Positions 1 to 5,247 of a stretch of 5,247 nucleotides of DNA are shown in pieces. The stretch's first letter is position 1. The number at the start of each line of letters is the position of its first letter. Under the pieces are notes generated by a model. It was not told where the DNA came from and ran no database searches. It saw nothing but the letters and a program-made list of their open reading frames with translations. Position numbers and translations under genes: made by a program. The stretch is from JAVVRP01 sp036654655 (GTDB lineage: Bacteria > Bacillota > Clostridia > Christensenellales > UBA1242): NCBI GenBank assembly GCA_036654655.1, contig JAVVRP010000021.1:1-5247 (forward strand). Direction: 5' to 3'.

Positions 1-571
1 TGATCGTTAATGGCTTATTTTGACGAATCTGATCAACAAATAATGGAATCACTGAACCACGTGATGCCATTACGTTACCATATCGAGTACAGCTAATAAC
101 GGTATCTAAACCCTCTAAGTTACGAGACTTCGCGACGATAACTTTTTCCATCATCGCTTTAGAAATACCCATTGCATTGATTGGGTAAACAGCCTTATCC
201 GTACTTAAACAAACTATTCTTTTAACGTGGTTTTGGATCGCAGCTTCAAGTACGTTTTCTGTGCCAATTACGTTTGTCTTAACAGCTTCCATTGGGTGAA
301 ATTCGCAAGAAGGAACTTGCTTCAATGCAGCAGCGTGATAGATATAGTCCACACCACGTGTTGCATTTAAAATACTGTTGTAATCTCGCACATCCCCAAT
401 ATAAAATTTTAACTTCGATGATTGATACTTTTTACGCATATCATCTTGCTTTTTTTCGTCACGACTGAAGATGCGAATTTCTTTTATATCAGTTTCTAGA
501 AAGCGTTTTAAAACAGCATTTCCAAATGATCCTGTGCCACCTGTAATTAGTAAAACTTTATTTGTGAACAT
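1..571 (-). CDS. fnlA: UDP-GlcNAc 4,6-dehydratase (5-inverting), FnlA/WbjB/CapE-like, 3' end outside the window
   Basis: This encodes the N-terminal 190 residues of an extended short-chain dehydrogenase/reductase; full-length relatives are about 340-345 residues. The product is expected in the cytoplasm, where family members dehydrate UDP-GlcNAc at C4/C6 and invert C5, the first step towards UDP-L-FucNAc with FnlB and FnlC. Visible in the translation are the Rossmann nucleotide-binding motif TGGTGSFG (residues 10-17), GDVRD (59-63), HAAALKQVP (79-87), STDK (123-126), and M134-GIS-K138, an MxxxK in place of the usual SDR YxxxK, as in CapE. TRYGNVMASRGSVIPLF (162-178) is also typical of the family. 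The ATG at 571 is preceded by GGGAAAGG (590-583), 11 nt upstream, inside the end of wzy, so the genes overlap by 14 nt and may be translationally coupled. G+C is clearly higher than in the three upstream genes. Later fnlB and fnlC genes would lie left of the window. A close paralogue making another 6-deoxy-amino-sugar intermediate is the main alternative. Confidence 0.9.
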   Translation of the reverse strand, partial: MFTNKVLLITGGTGSFGNAVLKRFLETDIKEIRIFSRDEKKQDDMRKKYQSSKLKFYIGDVRDYNSILNATRGVDYIYHAAALKQVPSCEFHPMEAVKTNVIGTENVLEAAIQNHVKRIVCLSTDKAVYPINAMGISKAMMEKVIVAKSRNLEGLDTVISCTRYGNVMASRGSVIPLFVDQIRQNKPLTI

Positions 572-1706
572 ATTCAGCAATACCTTTCCCACTATATTTT
601 TTCGACAATAACAACAAAAATGATAAAAAGAAGAAACCATTCATTCCTATAATCATACCTTTAGTGTTAAATAATACTCCTATTAAAAACCATAACATAA
701 TATAAATTTTATTTTTAAAAATAGAAGCAGACAAAACAAAAAGAATTAACAAAAACAAGAATATTAAAAAAACACCACCATAATTAAACATAATCACCCA
801 ACCAATGTCAGAGAATCGTCCATGAGTAACTACAGATGATGATACATTCTCCTGAAAACCAAAAAGAAAAGAAAAAAGATCAATTTTCTGAACAGCAAAC
901 ATATGCTCTGATAATAAAGCACTAACCGTCCTCCCTCCCCCACCTGCTAAATACTCATCATAAAATCTAGGTAAATATTCCTGAATAACGACTTCACCCA
1001 CAATATAATATAATATAATAACTAAAAAAAATGAAAGCAACTTTAAACTTGCATTTGCACCACCAAAAAGCAACCCTAAACCACCAGCAATTAAAACCAT
1101 ATTAGAATTAATTAATTGTGTTAGAAAAATTATGATTTTTAATAACAAATCTCTCTTTAAAACAAGAAAAGATATATAAACCATTAAAAATGGAGACATA
1201 AAATTAATTTCAGAAGAAAGCCCAAACCCTCGAGTTAACAAGTTTTGACCACTTAAATTTACAGAATCCTTCAATCCAAATATAGTATATAAAAAAATTT
1301 TTAGCGATGGGTTGATAAACATTATTATAAAAATTAAAGTTTGTAAAATAAAAGCATATTTTATTATTTTATTCAAATTAGATACATCATCACGAACAAA
1401 TAAAACTTGCAAGAAATAGGCTGGGAAAAAAGAAAGAATACATATCAACAATATTCTGAAAGAAAAGGAAGCCTCTAAACTTATATTGTTTTGAAAATAA
1501 TCCAACACACCACAATACAAAAATAACAATGTAAACAAAGCAAAAATTTTAATACTTTTTTTTGAAAAAATAATTCTAGTTCGAAGTGAATTAAAAAATA
1601 ATAGCATCCCAAAAAAAGCAGGTATACATGCCAAATAAAAACTTGGATAAAACAAGGATAACCTGTAAAATGTGATAAAGAAAAAAAATACTCCAACAAA
1701 CAACAT
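558..1706 (-). CDS. wzy: Wzy-type oligosaccharide repeat-unit polymerase (polytopic membrane protein)
   Basis: The 382-residue product is almost entirely hydrophobic, with about ten or more likely membrane-spanning stretches and short charged loops, the size and profile of Wzy polymerases. Wzy joins undecaprenyl-PP-linked repeat units into polymer on the periplasmic face of the inner membrane. Numbered from the ATG, family-like features are RGFGLSSEINFMSP (159-172), a large hydrophilic loop around 238-300 containing GGGGRTVSALLSEHMFA (255-271), and RFSDIGWVIMFNYGG (297-311), which resembles the conserved loop-to-helix segment of Wzy/Wzy-like polymerases. Wzy sequences diverge strongly, so the call rests on topology, these patches and the wzx/gtr/fnlA neighbours. 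The reading frame opens at a GTG at 1712, but I prefer the ATG at 1706 because GAGGG (1718-1714) sits 7 nt upstream of it and only 1 nt from the GTG. The stop lies inside fnlA. The linkage formed cannot be read from sequence. An O-antigen ligase (WaaL-like) is a less likely alternative. Confidence 0.82.
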   Translation of the reverse strand: MLFVGVFFFFITFYRLSLFYPSFYLACIPAFFGMLLFFNSLRTRIIFSKKSIKIFALFTLLFLYCGVLDYFQNNISLEASFSFRILLICILSFFPAYFLQVLFVRDDVSNLNKIIKYAFILQTLIFIIMFINPSLKIFLYTIFGLKDSVNLSGQNLLTRGFGLSSEINFMSPFLMVYISFLVLKRDLLLKIIIFLTQLINSNMVLIAGGLGLLFGGANASLKLLSFFLVIILYYIVGEVVIQEYLPRFYDEYLAGGGGRTVSALLSEHMFAVQKIDLFSFLFGFQENVSSSVVTHGRFSDIGWVIMFNYGGVFLIFLFLLILFVLSASIFKNKIYIMLWFLIGVLFNTKGMIIGMNGFFFLSFLLLLSKKYSGKGIAEYVHK

Positions 1707-1713
1707 TACCACA

Positions 1714-1718
1714 CCCTC
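1714..1718 (-). promoter_or_regulatory. Ribosome binding site selecting the wzy ATG start
   Basis: GAGGG on the minus strand lies 7 nt before the ATG at 1706 but only 1 nt before the GTG at 1712, so it favours the ATG. It sits in the 26-nt gap after the glycosyltransferase stop. Confidence 0.65.
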
Positions 1719-1732
1719 ACCAACATAAAACC

Positions 1733-2722
1733 TTATTCATACCAGTTTTTTAAAATATTATTCTCGATTGCTAAATTTCGATCCCTAACACCTCGAACAT
1801 ATGATTGCAAAACGACATATCTATAAAAACCTTTTAGATATAAAAAACTGACGCCATCAATTTTCTGCAAAAACAAAATGACTAATTTGAACATCCATAA
1901 ATTAAAAAACAAAATAAAAACTAAGTCACTTAAAATTGTTTTTTTGCAAAAAAAATCTTCTATTATTTTAATCTTTAATGATGTTTCTGAATATAAATCA
2001 GGATTCACCTTTTTAAGTGTTGCCATACCATCCCGAGAGCTATGATATATTTTTACACTATACTTCCCTATATCTCCGCCATACTCATAATGCATTATTT
2101 TTTGATGACCTTGAATAATTTTAAAACCATTAGCAATCAACTTAAAGCCATAATCATGATCTTCTGCACCATATCCAACAAAGTCCTCACCGTACTGTAA
2201 ATTACTTTCAATCAACCGCTCTCTGCAAATTAAGTAATTCATTGCAACAAAAGACCATGCCGTTAATTCACTTTTTTCATTGATATTTTTCGGATGTTGT
2301 GAATCTCTATATTTATAATAATTACTACTATTAACTTGGGAATCTAAGAACCGAATCTCACCACAAATCACAACTCGATCACTTTTACTTATTTCTTTCA
2401 CTTGCTGCAGACAATCCACAAGGAAACCTTCTGCTGGAATACAATCGTCATCTAAGAAAATAATATAATCCCCTTTTGCAAAAGAAGCTCCTACATTTCT
2501 CTTTTTAGCTAAAATGTTATCTGTCTGAATATGAACAACATCCAAACAATCATATTCAACTGAATTGCTCACAACATTATCTATACCCGCCCCACTAAAA
2601 CTATCAGAAACAATTACTTGTAAAAAAATACCCGATTCTCTTGCTTGTTTTTGCAAGGCTTCTAGCAATAATTTTAATTCTTTGGGGCGCTTCCACACAG
2701 AAATCACAACTGAAAAAACCAT
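1733..2722 (-). CDS. Family 2 (GT-A fold) glycosyltransferase for the polysaccharide repeat unit
   Basis: The 329-residue product begins with a GT2 core: FSVVISVWKRPKELKLLLEAL (residues 3-23), a second strand LQVIVSDSFSG (34-44), AKKRNVGASFAKGDYIIFLDDDCIP (72-96) with DDD at 91-93 as the expected metal/nucleotide-sugar DxD site, and GYGAEDHDYGFKLIANG (183-199), where the ED pair resembles the acceptor-side acidic motif of galactosyl- and GalNAc-type transferases. A hydrophobic, partly aromatic stretch at about 263-288 probably holds the enzyme at the inner membrane. It is inferred to transfer one sugar to the lipid-linked repeat unit on the cytoplasmic side; donor, acceptor and linkage cannot be predicted. 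The open frame extends to a TTG at 2737, but the ATG at 2722 is preceded by AGGA (2731-2728) with 5 nt spacing and begins directly at the GT2 fold, so I chose it. It lies between wzx (64-nt gap) and wzy (26-nt gap) and shares their AT-rich composition. Confidence 0.88.
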   Translation of the reverse strand: MVFSVVISVWKRPKELKLLLEALQKQARESGIFLQVIVSDSFSGAGIDNVVSNSVEYDCLDVVHIQTDNILAKKRNVGASFAKGDYIIFLDDDCIPAEGFLVDCLQQVKEISKSDRVVICGEIRFLDSQVNSSNYYKYRDSQHPKNINEKSELTAWSFVAMNYLICRERLIESNLQYGEDFVGYGAEDHDYGFKLIANGFKIIQGHQKIMHYEYGGDIGKYSVKIYHSSRDGMATLKKVNPDLYSETSLKIKIIEDFFCKKTILSDLVFILFFNLWMFKLVILFLQKIDGVSFLYLKGFYRYVVLQSYVRGVRDRNLAIENNILKNWYE

Positions 2723-2727
2723 ATTTT

Positions 2728-2731
2728 TCCT
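2728..2731 (-). promoter_or_regulatory. Ribosome binding site selecting the glycosyltransferase ATG start
   Basis: AGGA on the minus strand, in the context TTAGGAAAAATATG, lies 5 nt before the ATG at 2722. It overlaps the codons that would follow the alternative TTG start at 2737, which makes that longer start unlikely. Confidence 0.65.
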
Positions 2732-2786
2732 AACCAAATCTAACGAATAAGCCTTATTTCAAATATAACAAACTTTCATTACATGT

Positions 2787-3998
2787 TTATTTAAAACCAT
2801 ATTTTTTAAAAAAAATTACCATTAACCCACCAACAACGATTTCTGTGATAAATAGTAGCATAATTACGCCATTTGCACCAAATTTTAAGCTAATAGGATA
2901 TGCCATTAGCAAACAAATTCCTGAACCCACACCTACACTTTTGAATAAAATATTTGTTTTTCCTAATGCTACAAGACAAAAAGAACTAAAAGAACTATTA
3001 AAAGCTATCATGATAGGCGTAAGAGACATAATTTGAATAGCAAAAATCAAATCAGCATTACTTTTATTAAATAGAAAAAGTGAAATATAATGTGCAAACA
3101 AAAAACAAAAAACAGAGGCAATAGAAACAACAAAAACAACAAAAAGAATTTTAGATTTAATATAATTCAAAAAGTAAGATCTATCTTGTAGAGGAATTTT
3201 CAGAGCCATCATCTTAGAATATATAACTTGTATTAAAGGTGCAGCCATTCCAGCTGCGCCTTGCTTGATAACAGAAATTGCATTATAAACCGCGATTTCG
3301 CTTTTAGCTGCAACTAGACCCAATATAATTGGCGTAAAAATTGTATAAATACTTGTTGCGAATGTTGAAAAAAAGAATAGGCATCCCTTTTTTAAAATAA
3401 AAAAACTTTTAAAAAAAGAAAAACTCGTTATTTTTAACTGTCTTCCAAATAAAAATATACTACCTAAAAAAGATATAAAAAAATACTGTAGAGAAAAAAG
3501 AAATATACATATAAAAACTTCCCCTTTGCCAAATACTATTATTAAAAAAACAGTTAGAACTTTAGAAATAACCGAAATAACCGCAATAGCCTTAAATTGT
3601 GAAGTTATTTGCAAAAACCAAAATGGATTCAATATAGAAAAAACACATGATAGCAAAGCCAATAGCATCAGCTCTTTATCTAAAAAAACAAACCCTATTA
3701 ATGAAAATACAGAAACTGTAAAGAGCAAAATTATTTTCGCACCAATAACAGAAAAATAATATTTTGATTTATCAATTACGCTTTCATAATCAGCTAAAGC
3801 ATTAGCCGAGGAATAACCAAAACCATAATCAATAATCAATAAAAAAAATTGAGTAATAATAACACTTAGACCAAATAAACCAAATGAATCCATTCCCATT
3901 TTTAAAATCAAGTAAGGATAAATTAAAAGTGGAAATATATAATTACTCCCCTGCCCCACTAGAACATAAAAATAATTGGGGTTGATTTTAATTTTCAC
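2787..3998 (-). CDS. wzx: Wzx-type repeat-unit flippase (polysaccharide transport family, MOP superfamily)
   Basis: The 403-residue product has about twelve hydrophobic segments, the size and topology of Wzx translocases, which move undecaprenyl-PP-linked repeat units from the cytoplasmic to the periplasmic face of the inner membrane. Family-like patches are YPYLILKMGMDSFGLFGLS (27-45) followed by IIDYGFGYSSANALADYE (55-72), NPFWFLQ (124-130), and the second-half segment LGLVAAKSEIAVYNAISVIKQ (226-246) with PLIQVIYSKM (254-263). A GTG at 4037 keeps the frame open for 13 more codons, but no good ribosome site precedes it. The GTG at 3998 has AAGGGA (4012-4007) 8 nt upstream and gives the usual short start MKIKINPNYFYVLVGQGSNYIFP, which places the first helix properly. 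It is the first gene of the leftward operon and faces wza across the spacer. The coding strand is T-rich (Phe, Leu and Ile codons), with several 7-8 nt homopolymer runs. Confidence 0.9.
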   Translation of the reverse strand: MKIKINPNYFYVLVGQGSNYIFPLLIYPYLILKMGMDSFGLFGLSVIITQFFLLIIDYGFGYSSANALADYESVIDKSKYYFSVIGAKIILLFTVSVFSLIGFVFLDKELMLLALLSCVFSILNPFWFLQITSQFKAIAVISVISKVLTVFLIIVFGKGEVFICIFLFSLQYFFISFLGSIFLFGRQLKITSFSFFKSFFILKKGCLFFFSTFATSIYTIFTPIILGLVAAKSEIAVYNAISVIKQGAAGMAAPLIQVIYSKMMALKIPLQDRSYFLNYIKSKILFVVFVVSIASVFCFLFAHYISLFLFNKSNADLIFAIQIMSLTPIMIAFNSSFSSFCLVALGKTNILFKSVGVGSGICLLMAYPISLKFGANGVIMLLFITEIVVGGLMVIFFKKYGFK

Positions 3999-4006
3999 TA
4001 CAAAAA

Positions 4007-4012
4007 TCCCTT
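4007..4012 (-). promoter_or_regulatory. Ribosome binding site selecting the wzx GTG start
   Basis: AAGGGA on the minus strand lies 8 nt before the GTG at 3998. It decides between this start and the GTG 13 codons earlier at 4037, which has no comparable site. Confidence 0.65.
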
Positions 4013-4020
4013 GATGCTTA

Positions 4021-4051
4021 TAAATAGCACAACACACTTAACAGCTATTTA
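4021..4051 (-). promoter_or_regulatory. 8-bp inverted repeat / possible leader hairpin upstream of wzx
   Basis: TAAATAGC (4021-4028) and GCTATTTA (4044-4051) form a perfect 8-bp inverted repeat around a 15-nt loop. In a leftward transcript the hairpin would end 8 nt before the wzx ribosome site (4012-4007). The stem has only two G-C pairs, so it would be weak in RNA; it may instead be a two-half-site operator. The upstream in-frame GTG at 4037 falls in the loop, further evidence against using that start. Confidence 0.35.
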
Positions 4052-4072
4052 AAAATAATATAAACCTATTTT

Positions 4073-4095
4073 TTCAACAAAAATTTTTTATTGAA
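4073..4095. repeat. AT-rich 23-bp imperfect palindrome
   Basis: Arms 4073-4083 and 4085-4095, centred on 4084, pair at 10 of 11 positions; the only mismatch is 4078 against 4090. The outer ends are TTCAA and TTGAA and the core is A5 then T6. It overlaps the first copy of the 11-bp direct repeat. An A5/T6 core is intrinsically bent and could bind a nucleoid protein or regulator. It lacks the G+C stem expected of an intrinsic terminator. Confidence 0.4.
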
Positions 4096-4132
4096 CAATC
4101 AAAAACCACACTTTTTAATAAGAACAATCAAA
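4093..4132. repeat. 11-bp direct repeat in the spacer
   Basis: GAACAATCAAA occurs exactly at 4093-4103 and again at 4122-4132, 29 bp apart start to start, which is a little under three helical turns. Both copies are followed by a similar, less conserved tail (aaCCACac and CCCACtt). On the minus strand the copies (TTTGATTGTTC) would lie just downstream of the candidate operon promoter. They may be binding sites or a small tandem duplication. Confidence 0.45.
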
Positions 4133-4144
4133 CCCACTTATTAA

Positions 4145-4175
4145 ATTTTATCACCTTTCTTGATATTCAATACAA
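4145..4175 (-). promoter_or_regulatory. Candidate promoter for the wzx-gtr-wzy-fnlA operon
   Basis: Read on the minus strand, TGATAAAAT (4153-4145) is an extended -10 element: a TG dinucleotide, one base, then TAAAAT, matching TATAAT at 5 of 6 positions. A weak -35 candidate TTGTAT (4175-4170) lies 19 bases upstream of the -10 hexamer, which is longer than ideal but tolerable for an extended -10 promoter. Transcription would begin near 4138, giving a leader of about 140 nt before the wzx start at 3998. Another pair closer to wzx, TTGTTG (4080-4075) with TATTAT (4060-4055), has only a 14-nt spacer and is less convincing. No experimental support; AT-rich DNA produces such matches by chance. Confidence 0.4.
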
Positions 4176-4224
4176 TTTTTTGAAACACCCCACAATCCAA
4201 AAGCACAAAAACAAGTCTACTAAA

Positions 4225-4254
4225 TTAAAACCAACTCTTTCCCAAGAATATATT
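4225..4254 (+). promoter_or_regulatory. Weak candidate promoter for wza
   Basis: TTAAAA (4225-4230, 4 of 6 matches to TTGACA) and TATATT (4249-4254, 5 of 6 matches to TATAAT) are separated by 18 nt on the plus strand. A start near 4261 would leave a leader of about 185 nt before wza. Other -10-like hexamers closer to the gene, TATAGT (4379-4384), TACAAT (4386-4391) and TACAAT (4415-4420), lack a reasonable -35 partner, so the true start could be nearer. This is the best of several poor candidates. Confidence 0.22.
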
Positions 4255-4431
4255 TTTAGCCACATCAATAACTAAAAAGTTATTTATCACACGACAAAAG
4301 CATTCACACTCTAAGGTAAGTAGAAGTTTTATTTGAATGATGCAAATTCACCACCAAAAAACTATATCTTCATCAAATTATAGTCTACAATCCTTTTGCG
4401 ATCTTATTCTAAGTTACAATGAATTACAAAC

Positions 4432-4437
4432 AAAGGG
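4432..4437 (+). promoter_or_regulatory. Ribosome binding site for wza
   Basis: AAAGGG lies 7 nt before the GTG at 4445 and supports that non-ATG start, which also gives a complete lipoprotein signal peptide. Confidence 0.7.
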
Positions 4438-4444
4438 TTTTTCT

Positions 4445-5247
4445 GTGAAGTACAAAAGCACCTTATTTTTTTTATCCACCTGCCTTTTACTACCTTTATC
4501 TGGTTGCGCGATCACTTCGGGTCTTCAGACATACGACTTGCCAGACCATGGTTCTTTTACCACAGATCAAGGTGCTGAACTCTCGGTTGTACAACTGACA
4601 CAGGAAAATCTGCCTGCTTTAGCACTTGCACAAATAAATGCATCCACAAATGTCAATCAACTGTTCAATACCAAACATTCTATATATCGCTTAAGTCCAG
4701 GTGACATTTTATCCATACAGCTTTGGGCTTACCCAGAAATTACTCCACCCATTCAAGATGCAACCAATATCAAAGCTGTAGGTTATCCAATTGGCAGTGA
4801 TGGCAACCTTTACCTCCCTTTAGTTGGGAGAGTTCATGCTGCGGGAAAAACTGTTTCAGAACTAAACCAAATACTCAGAACACAATTTTCTCATTATTTA
4901 AAAACACCTGATGTACTCGTTCGTATACTATCCTACGAAGGGAAGCGTTATTTTGTGAATGGTCAAGTCATGAAAAGCGGGCAATATACCTTAAATGATC
5001 AGCCTGTTAGCATTTATACTGCTTTAGGTATGGCAGGTGGTGTCAATACCGAGACAGGCGATAACACAGCTATTCAACTGATTCGTAATGGCCGAACATT
5101 TAATCTTAATAGTATTGAGCTTGAGAAACGCGGATATTCCTTACATCAATTATTGATTCAACCTAACGATACAATTTTTGTAAATACAAAACAAAATCAG
5201 AAATTATATGTCATGGGTGAATCCAGTAAAAGCCAAGCACTTGCTTT
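4445..5247 (+). CDS. wza: Wza-type outer-membrane polysaccharide export lipoprotein, 3' end outside the window
   Basis: The first 267 codons are present; Wza proteins are usually about 360-380 residues. Wza forms an octameric outer-membrane channel that exports capsule or exopolysaccharide, coupled to the Wzc kinase. The product starts with a lipoprotein signal: a charged N-terminus MKYKS, a hydrophobic core, and the lipobox LSGC with the lipidated cysteine at 21. The polysaccharide export domain spans about 80-165, with the hallmark YRLSPGDILSIQLWAYPEI (81-99) and GSDGNLYLPLVGRV (117-130). A SLBB domain starts near 169 (YFVNGQVMKSGQYTL, then ALGMAGGVN at 193-201), and a second one appears to begin at about 253 (KLYVMGE). 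The GTG start at 4445 is chosen from the AAAGGG site 7 nt upstream and the intact signal peptide; no in-frame ATG lies close by. It is transcribed away from wzx, as expected if wzb and wzc follow to the right. Its base composition is more balanced than that of the wzx-gtr-wzy block. Confidence 0.95.
   Translation, partial: MKYKSTLFFLSTCLLLPLSGCAITSGLQTYDLPDHGSFTTDQGAELSVVQLTQENLPALALAQINASTNVNQLFNTKHSIYRLSPGDILSIQLWAYPEITPPIQDATNIKAVGYPIGSDGNLYLPLVGRVHAAGKTVSELNQILRTQFSHYLKTPDVLVRILSYEGKRYFVNGQVMKSGQYTLNDQPVSIYTALGMAGGVNTETGDNTAIQLIRNGRTFNLNSIELEKRGYSLHQLLIQPNDTIFVNTKQNQKLYVMGESSKSQALA

Larger units (their letters stand above)
3999..4444. other. Divergent non-coding spacer between wzx and wza
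   Basis: These 446 bases carry no credible gene on either strand. They should contain the promoters for both the leftward wzx-gtr-wzy-fnlA operon and rightward wza. The left part (about 4020-4260) is extremely AT-rich and contains an 8-bp inverted repeat, a 23-bp imperfect palindrome, an 11-bp direct repeat and a candidate extended -10 element. The right part (about 4260-4444) is somewhat less AT-rich and leads into the wza ribosome site. I found no enterobacterial JUMPStart element and no ops core GGCGGTAGC, and no G+C-rich stem followed by a T run that would act as an intrinsic terminator. Confidence 0.8.

Noticed and set aside
1481..1699. 72-codon minus-strand open frame beginning MLEYFFSLSH
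   Set aside because: It lies wholly inside wzy in another frame, and its composition is explained by the T-rich coding strand of a membrane protein. No domain is recognisable.
2565..2750. 61-codon plus-strand open frame
   Set aside because: It is antisense to the start of the glycosyltransferase gene, whose frame has clear GT2 motifs; the antisense product has no recognisable features.
2740..2754. Small palindrome AATAAG/CTTATT in the wzx-gtr gap considered as a terminator
   Set aside because: The 6-bp arms are almost all A/T with a single-base loop and no following T run, so it cannot form a useful intrinsic terminator.
2845..3036. 63-codon plus-strand open frame
   Set aside because: It is antisense to the 3' part of wzx and shows no domain; it is a by-product of sequence constrained on the other strand.
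3526..3759. 77-codon plus-strand open frame
   Set aside because: It is antisense to the middle of wzx; its Lys/Asn/Thr-rich low-complexity product is what AT-rich antisense DNA gives.
4301..4339. CATTCA/TGAATG inverted repeat in the wza leader
   Set aside because: The arms are only 6 bp with a 27-nt loop, which is expected by chance.
3999..4444. JUMPStart/ops-type antitermination element
   Set aside because: No match to the GGCGGTAGC core was seen on either strand, and such elements are typical of enterobacterial loci.
4419..4448. Nine-codon leader frame (MNYKQRVFL) whose TGA stop overlaps the wza GTG start
   Set aside because: The overlap would allow translational coupling, but the mini-frame has no good ribosome site of its own, and the wza start already has one at 4432-4437. 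Probably chance.

Overview
The window looks like one end of a capsule (K-locus) or other Wzx/Wzy-dependent surface-polysaccharide cluster from Acinetobacter or a close Moraxellaceae relative. The basis is three-fold: an outer-membrane export lipoprotein gene (wza) reads away from the polysaccharide genes, as in Acinetobacter K loci; the left-edge protein closely resembles FnlA/WbjB/CapE; and the DNA is AT-rich. The assignment is from recognition, not from a database search, and the species cannot be named.

Layout. Positions 1-571 (minus strand) hold the first 190 codons of an fnlA-like UDP-GlcNAc 4,6-dehydratase/5-epimerase gene, cut by the window edge. Positions 558-1706 (minus) encode a Wzy-type polymerase. 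Positions 1733-2722 (minus) encode a family 2 (GT-A fold) glycosyltransferase. Positions 2787-3998 (minus) encode a Wzx-type flippase. These four genes read leftwards as wzx > gtr > wzy > fnlA, with gaps of 64 and 26 nt and a final 14-nt overlap, and are probably one transcript. Positions 3999-4444 are a non-coding, very AT-rich divergent spacer holding candidate promoters, an inverted repeat, a palindrome and a direct repeat. Positions 4445-5247 (plus) hold the first 267 codons of wza, cut by the right edge.

How the genes work together (family knowledge). FnlA starts the route from UDP-GlcNAc to UDP-L-FucNAc or a related amino-sugar. The GT2 enzyme adds one sugar to the lipid-linked repeat unit at the inner membrane. 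Wzx flips the unit to the periplasm, Wzy polymerises it, and Wza forms the outer-membrane channel. Other glycosyltransferases, the initiating transferase, the remaining nucleotide-sugar genes and wzb/wzc are expected outside the window.

Base composition is strongly modular. By hand count, sample 60-base blocks in fnlA (301-360) and wza (4801-4860) are each 28/60 G+C, while a block inside wzx (3361-3420) is 11/60. This fits the usual picture of a serotype-specific wzx/gtr/wzy cassette exchanged between more conserved flanks. No mobile element, CRISPR array, tRNA or rRNA was seen. I did not find a clearly new biological system. The main interest is the gene order (wzx directly facing wza), the structured spacer and the composition junctions.
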